Origin: Bacillota bacterium | GTDB taxonomy: Bacteria; Bacillota; Bacilli; Alicyclobacillales; SLC66 | Assembly: GCA_021821225.1 (NCBI GenBank) | Contig: JAKACR010000121.1 | Coordinates: 1-8,107, forward strand | DNA: 8,107 nt | Direction of reading: 5' to 3' | Shown: piece by piece, positions 1 to 6,598 of the stretch | Layout of the letters: every line of letters begins with the position of its first letter | Position numbering within the stretch: the stretch's first letter is position 1 | Notes under the pieces: model-generated | What the model saw: only the letters and a program-made list of their open reading frames with translations | Database searches by the model: none | Told to the model about the DNA's origin: nothing | Translations under genes and position numbers: made by a program

Positions 1-1622
1 AGATGAAGGCGATCCAGCGGGAGCTCGGCGAGAAGGAGGGGCGTACGGGCGAAGTGGAGGAACTGCGCGAGCAGATGAAGACACTCACTCTGCCCGATTA
101 CGCGACCGAGCGGCTGGACAAGGAACTGGAACGGCTTGAACGTATTCCGCCGGCGTCGGCCGAAGGGTCGGTCGTGCGCAATTACATTGACTGGCTGCTT
201 GCGGTGCCGTGGCAGACGGACGGAACGCCGGATATCGACATCAAGCGCGCCCAGAAGGTGCTGGATGAAGACCACTACGGTCTCAACAAAGTGAAGGAAC
301 GCATGGTCGAGTACCTCGCGGTCCAAAAGCTGGTCGGACAAAACCGCGGTCCCATCATGTGCCTGATCGGTCCGCCAGGTGTCGGCAAGACATCGCTGGC
401 GCGCTCGATCGCCCGTGCGCTGGGCCGCAAGTTTGTTCGCATGTCGCTCGGCGGCGTCCGCGACGAAGCGGAGATCAGGGGGCATCGCCGCACGTACGTG
501 GGCGCTCTGCCGGGCCGGATCATCCAGGGGATGAAGACGGCCGGAGACTTGGCCCCTGTCTTTTTGCTGGACGAGATTGACAAGATGGGCAGGGATTTTC
601 GCGGCGATCCTGCAGCCGCGCTGCTGGAGGTTCTCGATCCGGAGCAAAACGCGTCTTTTAGCGATCACTATCTGGAGATTCCTTATGACTTATCCAAAGT
701 GATGTTCATCACGACGGCGAACACGATGTACGGTATTCCGCAACCACTGCTTGACCGCATGGAGACGATCACGATTCCGGGTTACACCGAGCAAGAGAAA
801 TTGCGGATCGCCGTCGATTACATGCTGCCAAGGCAGCGCAAGGCGCATGGCCTGTCGAGAGAACAGGCATCGATCAGCGAGAGCGCGATGATGAAGCTGG
901 TGCGCGACTACACGCGTGAAGCCGGCGTCCGCAATCTGGAACGGGAGATCGCCGCGGTCTGCCGTAAGGCCGCCCGGATGATCGTCGCCGGGGAACGAAA
1001 GCGGGTGTCCGTGACGCCGAAGAATCTGGTGAATTTCCTGGGACCGTCGCGCTATCACTATCGTACGGCCGACGCGGAAAATCAGGTGGGCGTGGCGACC
1101 GGTCTCGCTTGGACGGAGGCGGGCGGCGACACGCTGGCGATTGAAGTGTCGTCCGTCGACGGAACGGGGAAGCTGACAATCACGGGCCAACTGGGAGACG
1201 TGATGAAAGAGTCGGCGCAGGCCGCCCTGTCGTACGTGCGCTCCCGCGCGCAGGCGCTCGCCATCGAGCAGAATTTTACCGAAAAGCACGATATTCACAT
1301 CCACGTTCCGGAGGGCGCCATTCCCAAGGATGGGCCGTCGGCGGGGATCACCATTGCGACGGCGTTGGCGTCCGCGTTGACCGGTCGGGCGGTCGATCAT
1401 GAGGTGGCGATGACGGGGGAGATCACGCTGCGCGGTCGCGTGTTGCCGATCGGGGGCGTGAAGGAGAAATGCCTGAGCGCTCATCGCGCAGGCATCCGCA
1501 AGATTCTCCTGCCGCGTGAAAACGCGAAGGATATCGAGGAGATCCCGGAAACCGTCAAGCAGGACCTGCAACTGGTCTTCGTGGACCACATGGACGATGT
1601 TTTGCGGAACGCGTTGATATGA
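1..1622 (+). CDS. lon: ATP-dependent Lon protease, 3' part (N-terminus outside window)
   Basis: C-terminal 539 residues of a LonA-type protease, a soluble homo-oligomeric AAA+ serine protease that degrades misfolded and regulatory proteins. The first visible Met is internal: the bases before it fit the family's conserved REQMKAI stretch, and comparison with B. subtilis Lon (about 774 aa) implies about 230 N-terminal residues are missing. Counting from that Met, Walker A GPPGVGKT is at 123-130, Walker B VFLLDEID at 186-193, sensor-1 Asn at 240, the arginine-finger region DRME at 251-254, and sensor-2 GVRNLER at 308-314. The C-terminal protease domain has the nucleophile Ser446 in PKDGPSAG and Lys489 in GGVKEK. 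Their 43-residue spacing matches the Lon Ser-Lys dyad. All catalytic elements are intact, so the visible part looks functional. The TGA stop lies one base before the engB start, suggesting co-transcription. Confidence 0.97.
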   Translation, partial: MKAIQRELGEKEGRTGEVEELREQMKTLTLPDYATERLDKELERLERIPPASAEGSVVRNYIDWLLAVPWQTDGTPDIDIKRAQKVLDEDHYGLNKVKERMVEYLAVQKLVGQNRGPIMCLIGPPGVGKTSLARSIARALGRKFVRMSLGGVRDEAEIRGHRRTYVGALPGRIIQGMKTAGDLAPVFLLDEIDKMGRDFRGDPAAALLEVLDPEQNASFSDHYLEIPYDLSKVMFITTANTMYGIPQPLLDRMETITIPGYTEQEKLRIAVDYMLPRQRKAHGLSREQASISESAMMKLVRDYTREAGVRNLEREIAAVCRKAARMIVAGERKRVSVTPKNLVNFLGPSRYHYRTADAENQVGVATGLAWTEAGGDTLAIEVSSVDGTGKLTITGQLGDVMKESAQAALSYVRSRAQALAIEQNFTEKHDIHIHVPEGAIPKDGPSAGITIATALASALTGRAVDHEVAMTGEITLRGRVLPIGGVKEKCLSAHRAGIRKILLPRENAKDIEEIPETVKQDLQLVFVDHMDDVLRNALI

Positions 1623-1623
1623 C

Positions 1624-2211
1624 ATGATCGTCCGTTCCGCTGAATTCATCACGTCTGCAGCCCGACTGGACCAGTGCCCGGCGGCGGAGTGGCCGGAGAT
1701 CGCCTTTGTCGGCCGTTCCAACGTCGGCAAGTCCTCGCTGATCAACAGATTATTACAACGCCGTCACCTGGTCCATACCTCGGGCCAGCCAGGGAAGACG
1801 CGCACGCTCAACTTCTTTGCGGTCAACAGGGCGGTGTACTTTGTCGACCTACCGGGGTACGGGTACGCCCGTGTGGGGAAACAGGTGCAGGCCGGGTGGG
1901 GGCCGCTCATTGAGCGCTATCTGGCGCAGCGGACGACCCTGCGGCTTGTCGTCCACCTTGTTGACCTGCGCCACGCGCCGTCGCGCGAGGACCACCTGAT
2001 GCGGCGCATGCTGGTTGACCAGGGACGCCCCGCGCTGACCGTGTGCACCAAGGCGGACAAGCTGTCCCGCAGCGAGACGGCGCGCCAGTTGCGTTTGATC
2101 GGGCAGGAACTCGACTTGCGCGGTCAGCCCGCGATTGCGGTGTCGTCCGCGACAGGCGCCGGCATGGAATCCCTGTGGGCGCATCTGGACGACGCGCTTG
2201 CGACGGAATGA
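1624..2211 (+). CDS. engB: Ribosome biogenesis GTP-binding protein EngB (YsxC/YihA)
   Basis: A 195-aa GTPase of the TrmE-Era-EngA-EngB family, full length for EngB. Family knowledge: it is an essential cytoplasmic factor for late assembly of the 50S ribosomal subunit. Visible motifs are G1 GRSNVGKS at 30-37, a G2-region PGKTRTLNF at 57-64, G3 DLPGYG at 75-80, G4 TKAD at 142-145 and G5 SSATG at 174-178. The EngB signature LVDLRHAPS is at 112-120. The ATG at 1624 is the earliest possible start because an in-frame TGA occupies 1615-1617. It sits one base after the lon stop and has no convincing Shine-Dalgarno sequence, so translation is probably coupled to lon (inference). The lon-ysxC pairing is as in B. 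subtilis. No promoter of its own is apparent. Confidence 0.97.
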   Translation: MIVRSAEFITSAARLDQCPAAEWPEIAFVGRSNVGKSSLINRLLQRRHLVHTSGQPGKTRTLNFFAVNRAVYFVDLPGYGYARVGKQVQAGWGPLIERYLAQRTTLRLVVHLVDLRHAPSREDHLMRRMLVDQGRPALTVCTKADKLSRSETARQLRLIGQELDLRGQPAIAVSSATGAGMESLWAHLDDALATE

Positions 2212-2227
2212 AAATCCATCGCAAGTG

Positions 2228-2353
2228 TAGCGCCATGGGCAAGGTTTGCTGGGGCGGTACCATGCCCTATGCCCGGCGAGTTTAGCGATAGCGGTGTCCG
2301 AGCAAAGGGCATAGGGAATGGTACCGGCTGGCAGCAGACATTGCCTGGCACAA
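2228..2353. repeat. Long imperfect inverted repeat (hairpin) between engB and hemA
   Basis: Arms 2228-2274 and 2307-2353 can fold into one long hairpin with a 32-nt loop (2275-2306). The inner stem pairs 2255-2274 with 2307-2326, 19 of 20 positions Watson-Crick, with GGTACC near both outer ends. After a small internal loop (2252-2254 against 2327-2331), 2238-2251 pairs with 2332-2345 with one A-G mismatch and one G-U pair. After a 2-nt bulge (2236-2237), 2228-2235 pairs with 2346-2353 with two mismatches. No T-run follows on either strand, so it is not a standard intrinsic terminator. It lies upstream of the hemA promoter and so would be in the 3' UTR of the lon-engB transcript. It could be a MITE-like or palindromic repeat, an RNA-stabilising or processing structure, or a Rho-independent-like pause site. 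The function is unknown. Confidence 0.85.
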
Positions 2354-2380
2354 GGAAATTCTCAAGATTGACCGTCATTG

Positions 2381-2398
2381 TTGACAAATGTTTCACAC
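2381..2398. promoter_or_regulatory. Possible Rex- or Fnr/Crp-like operator upstream of hemA promoter
   Basis: The 18-bp site TTGACAAATGTTTCACAC matches the Rex operator pattern TTGTGAAATATTTCACAA at 14 of 18 positions, but its own two halves match each other at only 5 of 9. It lies in an AT-rich island in otherwise GC-rich DNA, about 30 bp upstream of the predicted -10 box. Known precedent: Rex controls a rex-hemACD operon in Streptomyces coelicolor; I know of no such control of hemA in B. subtilis. The TGTGA-N6-TCACA pattern of Crp/Fnr proteins fits less well. This is a speculative call based on pattern only. Confidence 0.2.
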
Positions 2399-2424
2399 CC
2401 GGAACAGGTTTATGAACGACCCGG

Positions 2425-2433
2425 TGGTATAAT
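2425..2433 (+). promoter_or_regulatory. Extended -10 promoter of the hemAXCDBL operon
   Basis: TGGTATAAT is a perfect extended -10 element (TG-N-TATAAT) for the housekeeping sigma factor, with the hexamer at 2428-2433. No -35-like hexamer sits at the usual 16-18 bp spacing (2404-2411 reads ACAGGTTT), which fits an extended -10 promoter that depends less on a -35. The start would fall near 2440, giving a 5' leader of about 30 nt before hemA, too short for a riboswitch or T-box. It is the only clear promoter seen in the window. Confidence 0.65.
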
Positions 2434-2456
2434 GAGCGTGAGAGTCCGGCTGCGAC

Positions 2457-2461
2457 AGGAG
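2457..2461 (+). promoter_or_regulatory. hemA ribosome binding site (decides ATG start)
   Basis: AGGAG ends 8 nt before the ATG at 2470, a normal distance. The in-frame GTG at 2461 overlaps this sequence and so cannot use it. The Shine-Dalgarno sequence therefore favours ATG 2470. Confidence 0.8.
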
Positions 2462-2469
2462 TGGGCGAT

Positions 2470-3891
2470 ATGAATCTGATATTGATGGGATTGAACTATC
2501 GCTCGACGCCTGTCGAGCTGCGGGAGCGCTTCTCGATCCTGGATACGGAGCTTGGCGCGACCCTGCGCCAAGTACAACAAACATGCGAACTCGATGAAAT
2601 TGTGATCGTTTCCACCTGCAATCGAACGGAGATGTACGCGACGGCGGACAGCGCGGACGCGCGGCGCAGGATTGCCCGTTTTCTCTGCGACCTTTCCGGT
2701 CTGCCGGCCGCCGTCGTCCAGCAACACCTGTACGTACACGCGGATAGCGACGCGGTGCGGCACCTGTCCCGCGTCGTGACGGGACTCGATTCGATGGTGC
2801 TCGGCGAGACGCAGATTCTCGGCCAGGTGCGCAACGCATTCTTGGCCGCGCAGACGGCGGGAACGACAGGGAGGATGTTGAACCATGTGTTCAACGCCGC
2901 CATCGCGCTCGGCAAGCGTGTGCATACGGAGACGGGCATCGGCCAGAGCGCGGTGTCGGTCGGCTACGCCGCGGTGTCATTGGCGAAGAAGGTGTTCACG
3001 CATTTGTCGGACAAGTCCGTGCTGGTGATCGGCGCCGGCAAGATGAGTGAGTTGACACTGGCGCACCTGCGCGCCCACGGCGTGCGCAAGATTGCGGTTG
3101 CCAACCGGACGGCCGAACATGCGCGGCAACTGGCGCAAAAGTACGGTGGGCGACCGATCGCCATGGCGGATGTCCCGGCGGCGTTGCGCACGGCGGACAT
3201 CGTGATCAGTTCGACGGGCGCCCATCGCCTCGTGCTGACGCGCGATGTGGTCGAGCCTGTGATGAGGCGGCGCAAACAGCGGCCGCTGTTTTGCATCGAC
3301 ATCGCGGTGCCGCGGGACATTGATCCGGAACTGGCCAGGCTGGACGGCGTGTACATTTACGATATCGACGATCTGCAAAACGTGGTGGCGCACGGATTCA
3401 TCCTTCGCGAGCGCGAGGCGTCCCGGGTGGAGACGATGATCGACGGGGAAGTGGCGGCGTTTGCAACCTGGCGCGACGAGCAGGATGTGGTTCCTCTGAT
3501 TGTGGAATTGCGCGGGAAGGCGACGAATATCCAGAGCGCCGTCCTCGACAGTCTTTTGCATAAGCTTCCCGGACTTGAGGAAAGGGAAGTTCTGGTTCTG
3601 GAAAAACACTTGGGAAGCATCGTGAACCAAATGCTGCGGGAACCGATCGCCAACATCAAGGGAATGGCCCGGGAACCTGACGCAGCGGATGCGCTGGCCG
3701 CGTTTGCCCGCATCTTTGGATTGTCGAGCGCGCCAGCGGGCGCCGCACGACCGGAAGCCGAAAACACATCCGGACAACCACAATCCGTCGGCGACCGCCC
3801 GTTGCCGGACAGCGGAGGATCTGGCGCACCCGCGCGCGATGCCGCGGGCGAGTGGCGTCCCGCGTGCGGCGTGCCGTTGCCCGTCATGTGA
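2470..3891 (+). CDS. hemA: Glutamyl-tRNA reductase HemA
   Basis: A 473-aa NADPH-dependent glutamyl-tRNA reductase, which makes glutamate-1-semialdehyde from Glu-tRNA(Glu) and is the committed, usually rate-limiting step of the C5 haem pathway. ATG 2470 gives the family N-terminus MNLILMGLNYRSTPVELRE. The catalytic domain carries the nucleophile Cys50 in VSTCNRTE (47-54), and the signature LGETQILGQV is at 111-120. The NADPH domain has VIGAGKM at 186-192, ANRT at 211-214 and CIDIAVPRD at 275-283. A helical dimerisation domain follows to about residue 418. After it comes a roughly 54-residue tail rich in Pro, Gly, Ala and Ser with no recognisable fold, differing from the B. subtilis C-terminus. 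It is the first gene of the hem operon; hemX follows after 14 bp. In B. subtilis HemA is held down post-translationally with HemX involvement, so similar control is likely here (inference). Confidence 0.98.
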   Translation: MNLILMGLNYRSTPVELRERFSILDTELGATLRQVQQTCELDEIVIVSTCNRTEMYATADSADARRRIARFLCDLSGLPAAVVQQHLYVHADSDAVRHLSRVVTGLDSMVLGETQILGQVRNAFLAAQTAGTTGRMLNHVFNAAIALGKRVHTETGIGQSAVSVGYAAVSLAKKVFTHLSDKSVLVIGAGKMSELTLAHLRAHGVRKIAVANRTAEHARQLAQKYGGRPIAMADVPAALRTADIVISSTGAHRLVLTRDVVEPVMRRRKQRPLFCIDIAVPRDIDPELARLDGVYIYDIDDLQNVVAHGFILREREASRVETMIDGEVAAFATWRDEQDVVPLIVELRGKATNIQSAVLDSLLHKLPGLEEREVLVLEKHLGSIVNQMLREPIANIKGMAREPDAADALAAFARIFGLSSAPAGAARPEAENTSGQPQSVGDRPLPDSGGSGAPARDAAGEWRPACGVPLPVM

Positions 3892-3893
3892 GC

Positions 3894-3900
3894 GGGGGGG
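3894..3900 (+). promoter_or_regulatory. hemX ribosome binding site, a run of seven G
   Basis: GGGGGGG, followed by ACGGA, precedes ATG 3906 by 5 nt in the 14-bp hemA-hemX gap. It is the best Shine-Dalgarno candidate nearby and supports ATG 3906 rather than the in-frame ATG at 3852 inside hemA. Several alignments to the anti-SD are possible within the run. Confidence 0.55.
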
Positions 3901-3905
3901 ACGGA

Positions 3906-4730
3906 ATGTCCTTTTTCTGGTCGCGAGGCATGTACGGTTTGATGCTCGGTGCTTACGCCGTGGGTATCGCGCTGTTCTTTGCGGATTTTTTGCGCGACAA
4001 CCGCGCGGCGAACCGGGTGGGTCTTGTCGTTCTCGGCGTGGTCTGGCTGCTTGAGACGGGGTTTATGGGTGCGCGTTTTGCGGCCGAGCACTACCCGCCC
4101 ATTTTCACTTCGAGTCAGGCGACGGTATTCTATTCATGGTTGTTGATCACAGTCTCGATCGCGGTGGGATACTTTTACCGGATCGATTTTTTCGCGTTTT
4201 TTGTCAATGTGCTCGGGTTTCTTCTGCTGGCGTTCGACGCTATTGTCCATCACAACCGCGTGACGGCGCCGGTGCGGTCGAGCGACCTGCTTATTTTGCA
4301 TATCGGCGTCGCTTTTTTGAGCTATCTCGCCTTCGCGGTGTCGCTGATCTGGAGTGTTCTTTACCTGCTGAAGGATTCCGCCCTGCGGGGGAAACGTTTC
4401 GGAAGCGGGGCGTTCCGCCGCCTGCCTCCCCTGGAACAACTGGACGAGTACGCCTACAAGTCGGCGCTGGCCGGCATGCCGCTGCTCTTGATCGCGCTCG
4501 TGCTGGGTTCGGTCTGGTACATTCGCCTGACGGGACACTACCCGCTGACCGATCCCAAGGCGATCGCCACCACACTGTTGCTTTTCGTGTACGCCGTATA
4601 CGGCTGGCTAAGGGGAACGGGCCGCGTGAGCGGGAAACGGGCGGCCTGGTGGAATGTGGCGTCATTTTTCGGTGTCATCGTCAATTTTCTCGTCATCAGC
4701 ACGTTTCTCTCGAAGTTTCATCGCTGGTGA
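3906..4730 (+). CDS. hemX: HemX, CcsA/ResC-like membrane protein controlling HemA level
   Basis: A 274-aa integral membrane protein, nearly the length of B. subtilis HemX (about 276 aa). About eight hydrophobic segments are visible, near residues 8-27, 37-55, 73-90, 93-112, 127-155 (long, LHIGVAFLSYLAF), 188-207, 218-236 and 250-268. This places it in the cytochrome c assembly (CcsA/ResC) superfamily. The Trp-rich haem-handling WWD motif of true cytochrome c assembly proteins is not obvious. His132 (in LLILHIG) and His271 (in KFHRW) align with histidines of B. subtilis HemX. There HemX is not a biosynthetic enzyme but lowers cellular HemA. The start is ATG 3906: an upstream in-frame ATG at 3852 would add 18 charged residues inside hemA and lacks support. 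A 72-bp gap separates it from hemC. Confidence 0.94.
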   Translation: MSFFWSRGMYGLMLGAYAVGIALFFADFLRDNRAANRVGLVVLGVVWLLETGFMGARFAAEHYPPIFTSSQATVFYSWLLITVSIAVGYFYRIDFFAFFVNVLGFLLLAFDAIVHHNRVTAPVRSSDLLILHIGVAFLSYLAFAVSLIWSVLYLLKDSALRGKRFGSGAFRRLPPLEQLDEYAYKSALAGMPLLLIALVLGSVWYIRLTGHYPLTDPKAIATTLLLFVYAVYGWLRGTGRVSGKRAAWWNVASFFGVIVNFLVISTFLSKFHRW

Positions 4731-4802
4731 CGGGCGGGCGGATAGGGACGTCCGCAGCGTTCTCGATTCTTTGCGGGCAATCGCGAAAAGGGGTGCGGCG
4801 GC

Positions 4803-5783
4803 ATGAGCGCTGTGGATGGGGAATCTCCGCAGGAAGGCGTGTGGACGGTCGGTACGCGGCGCAGCGCGCTGGCCACCACGCAGACGCGGCAGATATTGGA
4901 GCGGTTGCGCCGCTTGCGCGGCGATGTCTCATTTGCTGTCCGGGAGATTGTGACAAGAGGGGACCGCATTCAGGATGTGCCGCTCGCTGAGGTGGGCGGC
5001 AAAGGGCTTTTCATATCGGAATTGGAGGCGGCCCTGGCCGAGGGAAGAATCGATTTTGCCGTGCACAGCATGAAGGACGTGCCGGCACAACTTGCTCCCG
5101 GATTGCTTATCGCCGCGGTGCCCGCGCGGGAGGATGCGCGCGATGTCCTCATCAGCCGCGCCGGTTACACAGTGTTGACCCTGCCCGCAAATGCGCTGGT
5201 CGGCACCAGTTCGCTGCGCCGCAGCGTCCAGTTGCGGCGCCTGCGTTCGGATCTGCGCATCCTGCCCCTGCGCGGGAACATCGACACGCGCCTGCGCAAG
5301 TTGGCCGGGCTTGACGCGATCGTGCTGGCCGCCGCGGGGTTGCGTAGGATGGAGTGGTGGACGGGCGGGACCGCTCTCGCGGGGCAGGAGGAGGCGCGCG
5401 TCGTGCCGATCGCGGTCTCTGACATGGTGCCCGCGGCGGGGCAGGGAGCGCTGGCCGTGGAATGCCGCGAGGATGATGCGCGTCTGCGTGAATTGCTCGG
5501 TCTGCTGCACGATGCGAACACGGCCGCCTGCGTGGCGGCGGAACGGGCGTTTCTCGACGCGGTCGGGGGCAGTTGTCAGGTTCCGGTCGGGGCGCACGCC
5601 ATTTTTGCGGACGATGGCCGGGCGCTTCGACTTACGGCGCTGGTCGGGGCGCCGGACGGGTCCGCCGCAATCAGGGAGACGTTGTCGGGCGCGGATCCGT
5701 TCGCACTCGGCCGGGCGGCCGCAAAGCGCGTGCTCGAGCAGGGCGGTGCAGAGTTGCTGAAACGTTGGGAGGAACGAGCGTGA
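4803..5783 (+). CDS. hemC: Hydroxymethylbilane synthase (porphobilinogen deaminase) HemC
   Basis: A 326-aa cytoplasmic enzyme that polymerises four porphobilinogens into the linear tetrapyrrole hydroxymethylbilane. Domain 1 opens with VGTRRSALA at 16-24. The substrate loop VGGKGLFISELE is at 64-75 and HSMKDVP at 88-94, whose Asp92 corresponds to catalytic Asp84 of E. coli HemC. GTSSLRR is at 134-140, LRGNIDTRL at 156-164 and PAAGQGALAVE at 210-220. Cys258 in GGSCQVPVG (255-263) is the covalent attachment site of the dipyrromethane cofactor. All key residues are present. The start is ATG 4803, preceded by AAGGGG at 4788-4793 with 9-nt spacing. It gives about a dozen residues before the conserved core, a slightly long but plausible N-terminus. 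It overlaps hemD by 4 bases (GTGA). Confidence 0.98.
   Translation: MSAVDGESPQEGVWTVGTRRSALATTQTRQILERLRRLRGDVSFAVREIVTRGDRIQDVPLAEVGGKGLFISELEAALAEGRIDFAVHSMKDVPAQLAPGLLIAAVPAREDARDVLISRAGYTVLTLPANALVGTSSLRRSVQLRRLRSDLRILPLRGNIDTRLRKLAGLDAIVLAAAGLRRMEWWTGGTALAGQEEARVVPIAVSDMVPAAGQGALAVECREDDARLRELLGLLHDANTAACVAAERAFLDAVGGSCQVPVGAHAIFADDGRALRLTALVGAPDGSAAIRETLSGADPFALGRAAAKRVLEQGGAELLKRWEERA
5767..5772 (+). promoter_or_regulatory. hemD ribosome binding site (decides GTG start)
   Basis: GGGAGG lies 7 nt before GTG 5780, inside the end of hemC. It fixes hemD at this GTG rather than at the distant in-frame ATG 5573 deep in hemC. Confidence 0.8.
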
Positions 5784-6565
5784 GCGGTCACTCCGGCGGA
5801 TTGGCGGGCAGGGTGATCGCGGTCACGCGCGCCGCCGCTCAGTCGGAAGAGATGGCTGCGGCCATCCGCGCCGCTGGCGGTGAAGCGATCGCGTATCCCC
5901 TGATTGACATTCGCCGGCGCCCGCTTGGGCCACTTCGCGCAGCGTTGGCGCAATGGCCGGACGCTTTTGTGTTCACGAGTGAGAACGGTGTGGCGGCGCT
6001 CTCTGCCGCGCTTGGCGCGCCGGACGTGAATGGCGGTGCGGCGCCGGGGGAACCTGTGCCGGCGTATTGCGTCGGCGCGGCGACGGCAAGACGGGCCGCG
6101 CAACTGGGGCTGGCCGCGATGGCGGCGCCCGCCCCGCATTCGGCCGAACGACTGGCGGAATTCTTGTGCGCCACCCTCGCGCCCACGACGAATGTGCTAT
6201 GGTTGCGGGGCAATCTGGCCGACACGTCCTGGGCCGCGTCCGTGAAGGCGGCGGGAATTGCGGTGAGCGATATCGTGGTGTACGAGACGGTGACAGGCGG
6301 GGCGGCGGAGCAGTTGGCCGCCGATGCGCAAGACGGCATGGTGGACGCGCTGACGTTTGCCAGCGCGTCCGCGGTGGACGTGTTTGCCGCGGCGTGGGCG
6401 GAGGCGGGACGCAAGACGCCGCCGACCCAGCCGATCTTCGCGATCGGCGAAAAGACGCGCGCGGCACTCGTGCGCCGCGGACTTCCCGTGGCCGCGCGCG
6501 CAAGCGTCGCGAGCGCGGGCGCGCTGGTGGATGCGGTGGAGGCGTATTTTGCGGAAAAACAATAA
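5780..6565 (+). CDS. hemD: Uroporphyrinogen-III synthase HemD
   Basis: A 261-aa soluble enzyme that cyclises hydroxymethylbilane to uroporphyrinogen III with inversion of ring D. The family is poorly conserved, so the call rests on pattern and position. RVIAVTRAAAQSEEMAAAIRAAGG-type start (11-34) is followed by PLIDIR (40-45) and VFTSENGV (64-71). The second lobe shows VLWLRGN (139-145), VYET (167-170), LTFASASAV (191-199) and FAIGEKTRAAL (220-230), matching the usual two-domain layout. The GTG start at 5780 overlaps the hemC stop by 4 bases and has a strong SD; starting at the upstream ATG 5573 would add 69 residues lying inside hemC. Unlike some Firmicutes, it is not fused to a uroporphyrinogen methyltransferase. 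It ends in TAA, immediately followed by an in-frame TAG. Confidence 0.93.
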   Translation: MSGHSGGLAGRVIAVTRAAAQSEEMAAAIRAAGGEAIAYPLIDIRRRPLGPLRAALAQWPDAFVFTSENGVAALSAALGAPDVNGGAAPGEPVPAYCVGAATARRAAQLGLAAMAAPAPHSAERLAEFLCATLAPTTNVLWLRGNLADTSWAASVKAAGIAVSDIVVYETVTGGAAEQLAADAQDGMVDALTFASASAVDVFAAAWAEAGRKTPPTQPIFAIGEKTRAALVRRGLPVAARASVASAGALVDAVEAYFAEKQ

Positions 6566-6582
6566 TAGCGGTTGTTCAAAAA

Positions 6583-6589
6583 AAGGGGG
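6583..6589 (+). promoter_or_regulatory. hemB ribosome binding site flanked by A7 and T6 tracts
   Basis: AAGGGGG lies 9 nt before ATG 6599. The G-run sits between A7 (6578-6584) and T6 (6592-6597), which could pair and hold it in a 7-nt loop. The spacing favours ATG 6599 over ATG 6605 and over the in-frame TTG 6572. Confidence 0.6.
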
Positions 6590-6598
6590 CGTTTTTTC

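Noticed and set aside
690..1745. 351-aa antisense open frame over lon and engB (similar ones over hemA and hemC)
   Set aside because: Low-complexity Arg/His/Pro-rich translation with no family resemblance; a shadow of the sense genes.
2256..2325. Inverted repeat as an intrinsic terminator of lon-engB
   Set aside because: No T-run follows the stem on either strand, and the loop is too long.
2381..2386. Perfect TTGACA as the -35 of the hemA promoter
   Set aside because: It is 41 bp upstream of the TATAAT hexamer, and nothing at 17 bp from it resembles a -10 box.
2371..2469. PerR box, riboswitch or T-box controlling hemA
   Set aside because: PerR represses hemA in B. subtilis, but no TTATAAT-N-ATTATAA-like palindrome is present, and the predicted leader of about 30 nt is too short for a structured leader.
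2432..2473. 13-codon leader peptide whose TGA overlaps the hemA ATG
   Set aside because: Its ATG lies inside the -10 box, so it would not be on the predicted hemA transcript; it could matter only for read-through RNA.
4738..4755. Small hairpin GCGGA/TCCGC in the hemX-hemC gap
   Set aside because: Only 5 bp of stem and no T-tract; expected by chance in GC-rich DNA.
5573..5779. Longer hemD starting at ATG 5573
   Set aside because: It would add 69 residues lying wholly inside hemC, with no family match; GTG 5780 has a strong SD and the usual 4-base overlap.
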